The notes: generated from the letters alone by a model not told the origin. 64,000 nucleotides of DNA from Alphaproteobacteria bacterium (GCA_019746225.1 JAIESE010000039.1:1-64000), one strand, 5' to 3'; positions 43,018 through 54,300 are shown, counted from the first letter of the stretch. Translations and numbers: made by a program.

Positions 43018-43031
43018 TGAGACCTAAATGG

Positions 43032-43367
43032 TTAATATCGAGTCATCTCTGGATCAACGAGGTCTCCCCAACCTTCAATGCCGCCCGAAAGATTTAAAAC
43101 AGCATCAAAACCTTGAGTTTTTAAAAACAAAGCCGCCTGTAAACTACGATAGCCATGATGACATAACGTTACGATGAGTTGATCTTGAGGAAGGGTTTCC
43201 CATTGTTCTCTTAAGTTTCTAAGGGGAATATGGACAGAATTCGATAAAGCACAAATATTAACTTCATCAACCTCACGCACATCAAGAATCGTGAGAGGAA
43301 TCCCTTTTTCGATTATTTCTTTTAATTGCATGGGCAAGATTGAGTCAACGGTTTGGTCAAATTGCAT
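43032..43367 (-). CDS. Rhodanese-like sulfurtransferase
   Basis: The 111-residue single-domain protein has ILDVREVDEV at the start and the active-site loop CHHGYRS with C69, followed by GGIEGWGD at the end, the normal rhodanese signature. It transfers sulfane sulfur to an unknown acceptor. The start codon overlaps the Pcm stop by one base (TAATG), so translation is coupled. Rhodanese between Pcm and TolC is seen in many Alphaproteobacteria. Confidence 0.92.
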   Translation of the reverse strand: MQFDQTVDSILPMQLKEIIEKGIPLTILDVREVDEVNICALSNSVHIPLRNLREQWETLPQDQLIVTLCHHGYRSLQAALFLKTQGFDAVLNLSGGIEGWGDLVDPEMTRY

Positions 43368-44074
43368 TATAGTCGAAACTCCTTACTCGAGACAAACTCT
43401 GCAAGGTCAGGACAACTGACCTCAAATTTACTCACTCTTTTGAAGGTTTTACCCGATCTTGTAATCAAGGTGCCTTTCCCCAAGTTTATTTGTCGGTCAT
43501 GAGCCCTTTCCTTGACGACCGCAACAAGGCGGCCTTTTTGGGACTCAAGCTGTTGGATAAAAATCGAGGGAATCTTATCGACCCCCCCCTCGATCAGAAT
43601 GACATCAAACGGGGCATCCTTGGGATATCCAATGCTCAAAGCTCCCTTTATAACTTTAACGTGAGCTAAACCATGCCCTTCAACATACGCCCTAGCTTGA
43701 TCTGCCAAATCCCCATCACATTCGAGTCCAACGACACAAGCCGCCAATTGCGCCACCAACGCCAAACTATATCCGGTGCCACACCCAAGAATTAAAACTT
43801 TATCGGATGGTTTAATGGCGGCCAACTGAAGAAGGAGGCCTAAAGTGAGCGGGGCCATAAGCCATCGCTTGAAGGGGTAATCAGGGGTTAAGCTCAAATC
43901 AGCATCAGAATATACCAACGACTGAATTGCTGGAGGAACAAATTCTTCCATAGGAGTCGACTCAAAAGCTCGAATCAAACGTTCCTCCACAACCCCATTA
44001 GGACGCAGCTGACAGTTGACCATATTTAAACGGGGATGAGCTCTATCTTTTAATAATCTTTCAGTGGGTGCCAT
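43367..44074 (-). CDS. pcm: Protein-L-isoaspartate O-methyltransferase
   Basis: The 235-residue protein matches PCMT: RLNMVNCQLRPNGV at the N-terminus, then the SAM-binding glycine loop VLILGCGTGYSLALVAQL and ECDGDLADQARAYV. It methylates isoaspartyl residues in aged proteins so that they can be repaired. The TGYSxALxA loop is near-canonical. This is the Pcm copy beside tolC; the copy usually found next to surE is missing here. The ATG at 44074 is preceded by GAAGAGA; the frame extends to 44137. Confidence 0.88.
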   Translation of the reverse strand: MAPTERLLKDRAHPRLNMVNCQLRPNGVVEERLIRAFESTPMEEFVPPAIQSLVYSDADLSLTPDYPFKRWLMAPLTLGLLLQLAAIKPSDKVLILGCGTGYSLALVAQLAACVVGLECDGDLADQARAYVEGHGLAHVKVIKGALSIGYPKDAPFDVILIEGGVDKIPSIFIQQLESQKGRLVAVVKERAHDRQINLGKGTLITRSGKTFKRVSKFEVSCPDLAEFVSSKEFRL

Positions 44075-44195
44075 CGTATCTCTTCTTGACTGAAGGGTTA
44101 TAAGAGTACTATACGAGAAAAAGGTGCAACGAAACATATTTTATTGTATCAAAAAATTGTTTAAGCTTAGATTGTTCTTCTAATGAAATAAGTTT

Positions 44196-44269
44196 GGCCG
44201 GGTGGCAGAGTGGTCATGCAGAGGATTGCAAATCCTTGTACGTCGGTTCGATTCCGGTCCCGGCCTCCA
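44196..44269 (+). tRNA. tRNA-Cys (GCA)
   Basis: Acceptor stem GGCCGGG pairs with CCCGGCC, the discriminator is T, and CCA is encoded. The anticodon loop TTGCAAA gives GCA, and the T arm reads GGTTCGATTCC. U73 and the GCA anticodon are the identity elements of cysteine. It precedes argS. Confidence 0.95.
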
Positions 44270-44353
44270 TTATTTCTAGAAAAATTCTGGTCATTTGTGG
44301 TATTCAATTAATCAACTTGTCTTAAATCTTCTGGTAAAGAGTATGCCCCAACT

Positions 44354-46105
44354 ATGAATGTTTTTCATTTCTTTAAAGATGCTGTTATCGCCATCATTCA
44401 AAAATTGATCCAAGAGGGACATCTGCCTGATGGGATGGACCTTAATCGCATCACTGTGGACCCTCCCAAAGAAGCTAACCACGGTGATTTGGCCATTAAT
44501 GCCGCTATGGTTTTGGCAAAGCCTGCCGGGAAGAACCCACGGGACTTGGCAGAGATTATCGCCGCATCTTTGCGTCAACTACCCGAAGTAACCCATGTGG
44601 AAATTGCGGGCCCAGGATTTATTAACATAACCCTAAAACCTGATTTCTGGCAGCGCCAACTTCTGACGATTCTGCAAACAGGCACAGCCTATGGAAATAG
44701 CGACATTGGGGGCAAACAAAAGGTCAATGTGGAATATGTCTCCGCCAACCCTACAGGGCCCATGCATACAGGCCATGGCCGGAACGCTGTCTTGGGTGAT
44801 GCCATCGCCTCCCTTCTTCAAAAAGTAGGCTATGAGGTTTGTCGGGAATACTACATCAATGATGCAGGGGGACAAATTGACGCCCTTGCCCGTTCCGTTT
44901 ACCTCCGTTATAAAGAAGCCCTTGGCCAGCCCATTCAAGATAGTGACTTCCAAGAAGGCATGTATGGCGCCGACTACTTAGTCCCAGCTGGACAAGAGCT
45001 CGCCACCTTAAAAGGGGACGTATGGATTGGAAAACCTGAATCTGAGTGGATAGAAGAAATTCGCCAATTCAGCGTGCAAGCCATGATGGCTCTTATACGA
45101 CAAGACCTCGATGCTTTGGGTGTTCATATGGATGTTTTCACTTCCGAGAAACATCTTGTAGATGGAGGTGGTGTTGAAAAAGTCTTGAAGGTTCTCGAAG
45201 AAAAGGGAGACTTATATGTTGGAACCCTCGAACGGCCGAAGGGTCATGATGTCGAAGATTGGGAACCCAGGCCGCAAACCTTATTTCGTGCAACTGCCTA
45301 TGGGGATGATGTTGACCGACCTTTAAAGAAATCGGATGGAAGCTGGACGTATTTTGCAAGCGATATCGCCTACCACTTTGATAAGTTTCAACGGGGCTTT
45401 ACCCAAATGATCGACGTATTGGGAGCGGACCACGGCGGCTATGTAAAACGCATTCAAGCAGCGACGGCTGCTGTAACAGGTGGACAGGGGCATGCAGAGG
45501 TTAAAACATGCCAAATGGTCAATTTCATGGAAAATGGGGTGCCCATCAAAATGTCGAAGCGGGCGGGGACTTTCATTAAATTGCGCGATGTAACTGATCG
45601 CGTTGGAAAAGATGTGACACGCTTTATCATGCTGACCCGTCGCCACGACATGGGTATAGATTTTGACTTTGCGAAAGTGGTTGAACAAACTCGTGATAAC
45701 CCAGTTTTCTATGTTCAGTATGCCCATGCCCGTGTTTGTTCTGTCTTAAGACATGGTTTAACCCTCTTGCCAGATGCTCTCGATGATTTGCCTATAATAA
45801 ATGTCTCTCTCTTGACCGATGAGTCAGAGTTAGAGATGATAAAGCTGTTAGCGAATTGGCCAAGACAAGTTGAGGTTGCAGCATTGATTCGAGAACCCCA
45901 TCGTATTGCTTATTTCTTGCATGATGTGGCGGCTGCTTTCCACGTATTGTGGAATAAAGGGAAGGACCAAACACATTTGCGGTTTATTGATACGAATGAT
46001 CATCCAATGACTATTGCACGCTTGGCTCTTGTCAAAGGAGTAGCAACTGTCATCGCATCTGGTTTGAATTTGTTCGGCATTACCCCGCTTGAGGAGATGC
46101 GTTAA
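44354..46105 (+). CDS. argS: Arginyl-tRNA synthetase
   Basis: The 583-residue class I enzyme charges tRNA(Arg). It has the N-terminal Add-1 domain, the HIGH-type motif HTGHGRNA in [21 protein letters not shown] in the second half, and the DALRY-like anticodon-binding C-terminal helix region. Arg-tRNA synthetases need tRNA for amino acid activation. The next gene starts directly after the stop; argS, SPOR protein, nagZ is a common alphaproteobacterial order. Confidence 0.97.
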   Translation: MNVFHFFKDAVIAIIQKLIQEGHLPDGMDLNRITVDPPKEANHGDLAINAAMVLAKPAGKNPRDLAEIIAASLRQLPEVTHVEIAGPGFINITLKPDFWQRQLLTILQTGTAYGNSDIGGKQKVNVEYVSANPTGPMHTGHGRNAVLGDAIASLLQKVGYEVCREYYINDAGGQIDALARSVYLRYKEALGQPIQDSDFQEGMYGADYLVPAGQELATLKGDVWIGKPESEWIEEIRQFSVQAMMALIRQDLDALGVHMDVFTSEKHLVDGGGVEKVLKVLEEKGDLYVGTLERPKGHDVEDWEPRPQTLFRATAYGDDVDRPLKKSDGSWTYFASDIAYHFDKFQRGFTQMIDVLGADHGGYVKRIQAATAAVTGGQGHAEVKTCQMVNFMENGVPIKMSKRAGTFIKLRDVTDRVGKDVTRFIMLTRRHDMGIDFDFAKVVEQTRDNPVFYVQYAHARVCSVLRHGLTLLPDALDDLPIINVSLLTDESELEMIKLLANWPRQVEVAALIREPHRIAYFLHDVAAAFHVLWNKGKDQTHLRFIDTNDHPMTIARLALVKGVATVIASGLNLFGITPLEEMR

Positions 46106-47299
46106 ATGTCTCAGTTTAAACAACGTTTCCAACCTCACTCTTCACCTCCTCATTCAAGAGAGTCTGAGGTAAAGCTTCGCATGACCCCAGAGGCGTACGC
46201 ACAAGAAAATTCTGATTCTGCATTTGCAAGACGTCACCAGGAAACACAGAAACTCAAAAACTTATCCTTTTGGGAAAATACGGATCAAGAGGCAAATGAC
46301 GAAGACGAATGGAGCGACCGTCAATCTCCTACCCCTTTTATTCTTGTCATGATTGTTTTGGTAGTTGCCAGCACCTTGTTGTGGTTCTTATTTCAGTGGG
46401 CCTCAGGCGAAAATACGAACTCGCCACCGATCATTGCGGCAGATACAGCTCCCTTCAAAGTACGACCTGAAAATCCAGGTGGCATGATGATTCCTCATCA
46501 AGATAAGCTTGTTTACGGTCGGTTAAGCCAGGACGCATCTCAACCCATAGAGCGTTTATTACCTCCACCTGAACAACCGATGAGTGCACAGCCTATGATT
46601 GTTCAGCCCATGAATGCACAACCAATGGCCACTCCCCCCATGAATGCTCAGCCAATGAGCGCACCACAAAACCAACCTTACCCTGAGGGCGCAAACTATA
46701 GCCAACCTCAACATCATTATCAGCCGCCCCAAGGCGTTTATCCCTCAAATCCAACAATACCCCAAAGCCCCCAATTCCAACCACAATCTCAACCTGGGGG
46801 GCACTATCAACCCTATTCTGCTCAATCGCCCCATGCACCCTATCAGCAGACATCTCCCTCTCCTTATGCTGTCACACCCCAGCAAGCCCCAAATCCGTAT
46901 GGATCTCCTCATCCATCTGAAAGGCTGGCGCCCACCCATCCCATTCCATTAAAAGCAGCCGCAAATCCAATACCAGAAAAACAACCCTCAGCTGTTGAAG
47001 GGATCAAGCCGGCACAAGAGGCGGAAGATGAGAACGAAAAAGACAGTATCCCTGTGAAAGAAAACACCTATGTAAAAAAAGAGGATTCGAATGACCTTGA
47101 GAGATTAATTGCACAAGAAGCTCAAACTCCCTTGATGCGGTCTTCAAAAAACAGCGAGGGTAAAATTAGAAAATCCAATGCTAAGGACTCTGGAAAATCC
47201 AAAATTAAAAAGGCATCGCCTACAACCTCACTCAAGGCAAAACCAAAAATAAAGCATCTGAAACAGGGTCGAAACCTTAAAACATATAGTGACTCATGA
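46106..47299 (+). CDS. Proline-rich membrane protein of the SPOR type, SPOR domain not seen
   Basis: The 397-residue protein has a basic cytoplasmic N-terminus, one membrane helix at about 77-98, and an APFKVRPENPGGMMIPHQDK motif that marks the SPOR protein between argS and nagZ in other Alphaproteobacteria. Then follows a low-complexity Pro/Gln/Met-rich periplasmic region (residues 150-320, with QPMxAQPM repeats) and a Lys-rich tail. The C-terminal SPOR domain that binds denuded peptidoglycan is not recognisable. It probably works in division or the cell wall, but may lack septal targeting. Confidence 0.7.
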   Translation: MSQFKQRFQPHSSPPHSRESEVKLRMTPEAYAQENSDSAFARRHQETQKLKNLSFWENTDQEANDEDEWSDRQSPTPFILVMIVLVVASTLLWFLFQWASGENTNSPPIIAADTAPFKVRPENPGGMMIPHQDKLVYGRLSQDASQPIERLLPPPEQPMSAQPMIVQPMNAQPMATPPMNAQPMSAPQNQPYPEGANYSQPQHHYQPPQGVYPSNPTIPQSPQFQPQSQPGGHYQPYSAQSPHAPYQQTSPSPYAVTPQQAPNPYGSPHPSERLAPTHPIPLKAAANPIPEKQPSAVEGIKPAQEAEDENEKDSIPVKENTYVKKEDSNDLERLIAQEAQTPLMRSSKNSEGKIRKSNAKDSGKSKIKKASPTTSLKAKPKIKHLKQGRNLKTYSDS

Positions 47300-47314
47300 A
47301 CAGGAATTTCATAA

Positions 47315-48382
47315 ATGTCTAACCCTAAAGCTGTGATTTTCGGTTGTCATTCAACACAGCTTCTGGCTGAAGAAAAAGCTTTTTTTCAACGCACGAATCC
47401 CTTGGGTTTTATTCTTTTTGCACGCAATTGTGAAACTTTTGAACAAATTCAAAAACTTACTCAAGACTTACGACAGGCCGTTGACCGACCCGATGCCCCA
47501 ATCCTTATTGACCAGGAAGGTGGGCGTGTTGCCCGTTTAATGCCCCCCCTTTGGAGAGCGCCACCTCCTGCCGCAACATTTGGCCTTATGGCCGAAGAAG
47601 ACCCGGAACGGGCAAGTTGGTGTGCGAGAGCCAATTCCTGGCTTATTGGTCAAGAGCTGCATGCCCTTGGTATCTCAGTTAACTGTGCTCCTGTCGTGGA
47701 TGTTATACACAAGAATACCCATCACATCATTGGCGATCGAGCCTTGAGTCACCATCCTGATGTTGTTGCAACTTTGGCTCTTCAATCCATTAAAGGGTTT
47801 CAAGAAGCGGGAATTATACCTGTCATTAAGCACATTCCCGGCCATGGGCAAGCAACCGTTGATAGCCATGAAAAACTACCCGTTGTCTCAGCTTCGATAG
47901 AGGACCTTGGTATTTCAGACTTTGAAGCCTTCCGCCAAGTTTGCCAACACTTTAAGCGTCAAACAGATATTCTCCCTTGGGCCATGACAGCACATATTCT
48001 TTATACAGCCATAGATTCTAACTCGCCCGCCACACAATCGCCTACCGTAATAGAAAGCGTCATCCGAGGCCATATTGGATTTTCTGGGTTTTTGATCAGC
48101 GATTGTTTGACCATGAAAGCTTTGGAAGGAACTTTTGGAAGAAGAGCCAAGAGGTCCTTAGAAGCGGGATGTGATGCTGTCTTACATTGCAGTGGTGTTC
48201 TAGAAGAAATGATTGAAGTCGCTGCACAAACCTATCCGTTAAAAAATGATTCTCTGAATCGTCTGAACCGAAGCGTCATAGCCCCTCAACCTACTACTTT
48301 TGTGTCCGAAGAAGACACTCTTTTGCTTCTTAATCAACATCTTCAGCTCGAAGGCCTGCTTCCCTCTTTAGAAAGGAAATGA
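47315..48382 (+). CDS. nagZ: Beta-N-acetylhexosaminidase NagZ
   Basis: The 355-residue GH3 enzyme removes GlcNAc from anhydro-muropeptides in cell wall recycling. LIDQEGGRVARL, the KHIPGHGQATVDSHEKLP loop (with the catalytic His and Asp) and SDCLTMKAL (nucleophile Asp) are present in the right order. No signal peptide is present, so it is cytoplasmic. Its stop overlaps the next start by four bases. The AmiD-like amidase at 62 kb acts in the same pathway. Confidence 0.95.
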   Translation: MSNPKAVIFGCHSTQLLAEEKAFFQRTNPLGFILFARNCETFEQIQKLTQDLRQAVDRPDAPILIDQEGGRVARLMPPLWRAPPPAATFGLMAEEDPERASWCARANSWLIGQELHALGISVNCAPVVDVIHKNTHHIIGDRALSHHPDVVATLALQSIKGFQEAGIIPVIKHIPGHGQATVDSHEKLPVVSASIEDLGISDFEAFRQVCQHFKRQTDILPWAMTAHILYTAIDSNSPATQSPTVIESVIRGHIGFSGFLISDCLTMKALEGTFGRRAKRSLEAGCDAVLHCSGVLEEMIEVAAQTYPLKNDSLNRLNRSVIAPQPTTFVSEEDTLLLLNQHLQLEGLLPSLERK

Positions 48383-49056
48383 ACATCATGACCACAGAAA
48401 CCGGGATACAAACAATTGCTCTTTTAATTTCGATCATGTTGGCCATTACGTTTCATGAAGCCGCCCACGGCTTTGTTGCGCGTCTGTTTGGAGATCATAC
48501 AGCCTCGAGACTTGGGCGTGTAACTTTAAACCCCTTCAAACACATTGATCTTATTGGAACAATCCTTCTGCCGGGCTTCATGCTTCTTTCCCACGCGCCT
48601 TTTCTATTTGGCTATGCGAAACCCGTTCCTGTGCAGTTTGAATATCTACATCCCAAACGGTTAGGCATGATTTTAGTCGCCGCTGCGGGGCCTGGCATGA
48701 ATTTACTCCTGGCCTGGATCTCAGGATTACTCCTTCACATCAACATGGGCTCAGATACATTAGGAAATGAAATTTTAATCAACTCCATTCGCTTTAACGT
48801 TGTTTTAGCGATCTTCAACATGATGCCTCTGCCTCCTTTAGATGGGGGCCGCGTTGCTGTCGGGATTCTCCCAAAACCATTAAGCCGGGCGTTGGCAAGT
48901 CTCGAGCCCTTTGGGTTTATTATTTTGTTGGCCTTAATTATCTTGCCAAGCATGCTATTCCAACCCATGGGAATCAATTTTAACCCCCTACGCGAGATCT
49001 TAGTCCCTTCCATTCAATGGCTTACACAGTGGGTCTTGTTTTTGAGTGGTCATTAA
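48379..49056 (+). CDS. Site-2 protease family (M50) membrane metalloprotease
   Basis: The 225-residue protein has about five membrane helices. The zinc motif HEAAH is at residues 26-30 and the second motif NMMPLPPLDGGR around 148-159 provides the third ligand Asp. It belongs to the small stand-alone S2P group, which cleave proteins inside membranes; the substrate is unknown. It is translationally coupled to nagZ. Two ATGs (48379, 48388) are possible. Confidence 0.92.
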   Translation: MNIMTTETGIQTIALLISIMLAITFHEAAHGFVARLFGDHTASRLGRVTLNPFKHIDLIGTILLPGFMLLSHAPFLFGYAKPVPVQFEYLHPKRLGMILVAAAGPGMNLLLAWISGLLLHINMGSDTLGNEILINSIRFNVVLAIFNMMPLPPLDGGRVAVGILPKPLSRALASLEPFGFIILLALIILPSMLFQPMGINFNPLREILVPSIQWLTQWVLFLSGH

Positions 49057-49107
49057 GCTTTTTTAGGGCATGCAGGAATTCTGTTACGAAATGATATATT
49101 AAATTTA

Positions 49108-50538
49108 ATGAATGACTCTAAAGAAAACACCCCTGTTATTATGTGGTTCCGCCAAGATTTGCGGCTAACAGACAACCCCGCTCTATCTTTAGCCCTGTCT
49201 ACGGGTAAGCCCATTATCCCTTTATTTATTTTGGAAGAAGGAACCCATCGCCCCCTCGGCGCAGCTTCTCGCTGGTGGCTACATCACAGTTTAAAAGCCT
49301 TGGAAGAAAGTTTACAATATTTATGTTTACGTCAAGGAAACCCTGAAAAAATTCTGAAAGACATCATTGCAAAAACAGGTGCCAATAAAATTTTTTGGAC
49401 CCAAAGATTTGACCCCTTTGGCCAGAAGACAGATGCTGCAATTGAAAAGACCCTTACCCAAGAAGGCTTAGCTTGTCATTCCCTCAATAGCAACTACCTT
49501 CTCAAACCAGGAACGATCTTAAATAATTCTGGGAAACCATTTCAGATCTTTACACCCTATTGGAAGCAGTGTGCTGATAACATCATCTCTCTCCCAACTG
49601 ATCCAGCTCCAACCTCAATTCCTCTCCTTAAAATCCCTTGCGATACTTTAGAAGAATGGAAACTACAACCCTCAAATCCAAACTGGGCTGCTGATTTTCC
49701 CTCCCATTGGAAGCCCGGCGAAAAAAATGCCTCCTCAGCCTTGGAAGATTTTGTCAATTTTAAATTGCCAGGTTACGCTGTTCGTCGAAATCTACCAGAC
49801 CAAGAAGGAACTTCTCGCCTCTCTCCTCATTTACATTGGGGAGAAATTTCTCCCCGACAGGTTTGGAATGTGGTTCAGGATAAATTCGCAAAGCAACATC
49901 CTTATGGCGATGATGTACGTACTTTTTTATCGGAACTCGGCTGGCGAGAATTTGCCCAAGACTGTCTTCTTCGTTTTCCCAACCTATCGACTATACCTTT
50001 ACGCTCGGAGTTCAACAATTTTCCTTGGGAAGATCATCCTAAAAATTTTCTCGCCTGGCAACGCGGCCAGACAGGATACCCCATTGTTGATGCGGGCATG
50101 CGCCAACTCTGGAAAACCGGTTGGATGCACAACCGCGTCCGCATGATTGTGGCTTCTTTCTTAGTCAAGGATCTCCTGATCCCTTGGCAAAAAGGGGAAG
50201 CATGGTTCTGGGATACGCTTGTTGATGCTGACGAAGCCAGTAATGCTATGAATTGGCAATGGGTAACCGGTTGTGGTGTGGATGCAGCTCCCTTTTTTCG
50301 TATTTTTAATCCGGTCCTTCAAGGAGAAAAATTTGACCCCGAAGGCAATTACATCCGGAAATGGCTTCCAGAATTAAAAGCATTGCCAAATTCTTATATT
50401 CACAAGCCTTGGTTAGCCCCCTCGCACATATTGCAATATAGTAGTATCCAATTGAATAAAACTTACCCATCTCCCATCGTGGATCATAAATTACGGCGAC
50501 AAAAAGCGCTTATGGCATTCAAACATCTGCACTCTTAA
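49108..50538 (+). CDS. phrB: Deoxyribodipyrimidine photolyase
   Basis: The 476-residue enzyme uses light and FADH- to split cyclobutane pyrimidine dimers. The N-terminal Rossmann-like antenna domain starts with IMWFRQDLRLTDNPAL. The C-terminal FAD domain carries LSELGWREFAQDCL, GYPIVDAGMRQLWKTGWMHN, NWQWVTGCGVDAAP and FRIFNPVLQGEKFD, all class I signatures. A light-dependent enzyme suggests a host living in surface waters or other lit habitats. Confidence 0.96.
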   Translation: MNDSKENTPVIMWFRQDLRLTDNPALSLALSTGKPIIPLFILEEGTHRPLGAASRWWLHHSLKALEESLQYLCLRQGNPEKILKDIIAKTGANKIFWTQRFDPFGQKTDAAIEKTLTQEGLACHSLNSNYLLKPGTILNNSGKPFQIFTPYWKQCADNIISLPTDPAPTSIPLLKIPCDTLEEWKLQPSNPNWAADFPSHWKPGEKNASSALEDFVNFKLPGYAVRRNLPDQEGTSRLSPHLHWGEISPRQVWNVVQDKFAKQHPYGDDVRTFLSELGWREFAQDCLLRFPNLSTIPLRSEFNNFPWEDHPKNFLAWQRGQTGYPIVDAGMRQLWKTGWMHNRVRMIVASFLVKDLLIPWQKGEAWFWDTLVDADEASNAMNWQWVTGCGVDAAPFFRIFNPVLQGEKFDPEGNYIRKWLPELKALPNSYIHKPWLAPSHILQYSSIQLNKTYPSPIVDHKLRRQKALMAFKHLHS

Positions 50539-50645
50539 CGCAATGTGGTTACCCTTGTGTCTTTTTGTCACCTTGGTTTTTTGCCGCGTTTCAGTTCACG
50601 CTATATACATGTGAAAATACTGTTACCGAAACGGACCTTTGCCTA

Positions 50646-51107
50646 ATGCTGAAAAAAATTACCCTTTCCTGCTTTTTGATCCTCAGTCTCTTTGTTGCCG
50701 CAGCCTTGAGCTGTCCACCGGTTACTGTGGGGGACTTGACCATCTCAGAACATCGCTGGATTCGACCCTCCACAGGGCCAAATACGGCGGCATATCTCAC
50801 CATCACAAGTAAACAGAATGACAAGTTGATTAAGGTAGATTGTAAAGAAGCCGAAACCGTCGAGCTCCACAATCATATTGATGACAACGGCGTCATGAAA
50901 ATGCGCCCTGTAGAATTTATCGCTGTAGGTAAAGACCCTGTGTCCTTAAAACCCGGCAGTTTACATATCATGCTCATGGGCCTTAAAGACTCTTTTCAAG
51001 GCAAAAGTGCCATCCCGTTGACGCTACATTTTGAGAAGGCAGGGCCTGTCACCTTAGATTTTGACGTTAAAGTACCGAAAACAAAGGAAAGGGGAGCTTC
51101 GAGTTAA
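50646..51107 (+). CDS. PCu(A)C family periplasmic copper chaperone
   Basis: The 153-residue protein has a signal peptide (LKKITLSCFLILSLFVAAALS) and the PCu(A)C domain: VELHNHIDDNGVMKMRPV and GSLHIMLMGL contain the His and Met ligands of Cu(I). The family delivers copper to the CuA site of cytochrome oxidase. The ATG at 50646 directly precedes the signal peptide; the frame is open from 50565. Confidence 0.9.
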   Translation: MLKKITLSCFLILSLFVAAALSCPPVTVGDLTISEHRWIRPSTGPNTAAYLTITSKQNDKLIKVDCKEAETVELHNHIDDNGVMKMRPVEFIAVGKDPVSLKPGSLHIMLMGLKDSFQGKSAIPLTLHFEKAGPVTLDFDVKVPKTKERGASS

Positions 51108-51366
51108 ATAGGCGATTAACATTAGGAAAGCAAGCTTGTTTTTTTCCTTATATTAATCAAACATCAAGACATTCTCCCCCCTTGAAATGGCTGATTCCTT
51201 AGCTTTTTAAGACCGAAAAAATATTTTTGAGGGATGACCGTCGAAGCATGATTCCAAATAAAAAACAAGACTGTTTTTTGGGTGCTGGATATGTTTCTTT
51301 AACACAAGATGTTGTTGTCAAAACCATAAACAAAACTATATTTAGTAGCTAAAAGGGGATAAACAT

Positions 51367-54300
51367 ATGAAAATTTGTCGTAAATTCACAACCGCAGGCC
51401 AATCACCATATTCTGCGTTCAAATTTCGACAAACAAGTAGTGAAATTCGCAATCCTGATGGCTCAGTAGTGTTTCGTCAAGATAATATTGACGTACCTGA
51501 AGCTTGGTCACAAGTCGCTTCTGATGTTCTCGCCCAGAAGTATTTTCGTAAAGCCGGTATTCCTCAAGAAACAATTTTGGTTGAAGAAAACACCATACCG
51601 AGTTGGTTATGGCGTCGTGCACCAAAACCAGGCACAACCTTTGGCAGTGAAACATCGGCTCGCCACGTATTTGATCGATTGGCCGGCGCTTGGACCTACT
51701 GGGGATGGAAGGGTGGTTACTTTGACACAGAAGAGGATGCACAAAGTTTCTTTGATGAAATGCGATATATGCTGTGTGCCCAAATGGCAGCACCCAATTC
51801 TCCACAATGGTTCAATACAGGCCTTCATTGGGCTTATGGAATAGATGGCCCCGCACAAGGCCACTTTTATGTGGATTTCAAAACAGGCGAGTTAACCTCT
51901 TCTAAATCTGCCTATGAACATCCACAACCCCACGCTTGCTTTATCCAAAGCATTCGAGATGACCTTGTCGGCGACGGCGGCATTATGGATCTCTGGGTTG
52001 GTGAGGCACGTTTATTTAAATACGGATCTGGAACGGGGACCAACTTTTCCAACTTACGTGGGAAGGGTGAACCCTTATCCGGTGGTGGAAAATCTTCAGG
52101 ATTAATGAGTTTCCTTCGCATCGGTGATCGAGCGGCAGGCGCCATCAAATCTGGCGGCACAACCCGTCGCGCTGCGAAAATGGTCATTGTCGACATCGAC
52201 CATCCTGACGTCGAGGAATTCGTCAGCTGGAAAGTTCAAGAAGAACAAAAAGTAGCGGCCCTTGTTACGGGATCTAAACTCAACAAACACCATGCAGATG
52301 CCTTGATAACGGCTTGTCAAGCTACAGACATTCCTGAAAAAGATCGCCTAGAACCCAAGAAAAACCCCGCGTTGAAAGAAGCCATTCGGGCTGCCCGCAA
52401 AGACATGGTCCCTGAAAATTATGTGCAGCGTGTTATCCAACTTGCCCGCCAAGGTCACACAACCATTGATTTTCCAGTCTTTGATAAAGACTGGGACTCT
52501 GAAGCTTACCTCACCGTGTCGGGACAAAATTCCAACAACACGGTGCGTGTCACCAATGACTTCCTAGATGCCGTATTAAAAGATAAAGAGTGGCAACTTA
52601 AACGCCGAACAGACGGATCTGTCCATCACACCCTTCGCGCACAAGATTTGTGGGAAAAAATTGCATTTTCGGCTTGGGCATCTGCTGACCCCGGAGTCCA
52701 ATTTGACACGACAATTAATGAATGGCACACATGCCCAGCGAGTGGTCGAATCCAAGCATCGAACCCTTGCTCTGAATATATGTTCTTAGATGATACCGCT
52801 TGTAACTTGGCTTCCCTAAACTTGGTTACCTTTTGTAAGCAAGAATCATTCGATATCGAAGCGTATGAGCATGCCACGGCTTTATGGACTGTCACTTTAG
52901 AAATATCCGTAATGATGGCTCAGTTCCCTTCGCGCCAAATTGCTTTAGGGTCTTATGAATTCCGCACGCTTGGGCTCGGTTATGCCAACCTCGGCGGACT
53001 CTTGATGGCGTTGGGAATCCCTTACGATAGCAAAGAGGGACGTTCTATTGCGGGAGCTCTCGCTGCTGTTCTCACCGGCATATCCTATGCGACTTCTGCA
53101 AAAATGGCCAAAGAGCTTGGAACTTTTCCTGGTTACGAGCCCAATAAGGATGCAATGCTGCGCGTGATGCGTAACCATCGCCAGGCGGCACATGGGGAAA
53201 CCAAAGGCTATGAAGGCCTGACAATTTTGCCTGTTCCTTTAAAGGGTAAGGATTGCCCTTTGGCTGGGCTTGCAAATGCAGCAAAAGCGTCTTGGGATGA
53301 AGCAGTTAAGCTTGGTGAAAAGTATGGATATCGCAACGCTCAAACGACGGTGATTGCACCAACAGGTACTATTGGTCTTGTTATGGACTGTGACACAACT
53401 GGTGTTGAACCTGATTTTGCGATTGTGAAATTTAAGAAATTAGCCGGCGGTGGTTACTTTAAAATCATCAATCAAATGGTATTACGCGCGCTCACCGTCC
53501 TCGGATATACGTCTGACCAAATGAAAGACATTATCGCTTATGCAGTTGGTCATGGGACGCTCGAAGACGCCCCTGGCATCAACTTTGAAGCCCTCAAATC
53601 CAAGGGATTTACGGATGAAATTTTGAATAAACTTAACGAGGGGCTCGCCAGTGCTTTTGATATTAAGTTCGCCTTCAATAAGTACGCATTGGGTGAAGAA
53701 TTCTGCAAAAAAACATTGGGCTTCACTGATGAACAGTTAAATGACTTTAACTTTGATATGCTTTCTGAACTCGGATTCACCAAAGCAGAAATTGAACTCG
53801 CCAACAATTACTGTTGTGGCACCATGACCGTTGAAGGCGCTCCTCACTTGAAGGATGAGCACTTAAGCGTATTTGATTGCGCGAACCCTTGCGGCAAATT
53901 AGGAAAACGGTTCCTATCAATCGATAGTCATATTCATATGATGGCAGCTGTTCAACCCTTCATCTCAGGGGCAATTTCCAAAACCATCAATATGCCAAAT
54001 AACGCAACGATAGAAGATTGTAAGCAAGCTTATTTGACGTCTTGGCAGCTTTGCCTGAAAGCAAATGCTCTTTACCGCGACGGCTCAAAACTTTCTCAAC
54101 CTCTCAATTCTTCCCTGTTTGAAGAAGGAGATTCTGACGAGCTCTGTGACATGCCAAATGGGGCAAAAGCAGAAGCAATCGCCACGCGCATTGTGGAACG
54201 CCTTATTGAAAAAGCCGACCAAGCGTCTCAACGTAAGAAATTGCCCAACCGACGCAAAGGCTACACGCAAAAAGCCTCTGTTGGAGGCCATAAAATTTAC

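Larger units (their letters stand above)
42713..43031. other. 319-base gap upstream of tolC
   Basis: It contains the tolC leader, two GTTAAC sites exactly 11 bases apart (42853 and 42864) and, towards the rhodanese gene, a hairpin at 42988-43017. No coding frame is visible. Confidence 0.5.

Noticed and set aside
51108..51366. Possible cobalamin riboswitch or NrdR box upstream of nrdJ
   Set aside because: No B12-box-like core is present, and AACTATATTTAGTAG near 51340 is too far from the NrdR consensus to report as a site.
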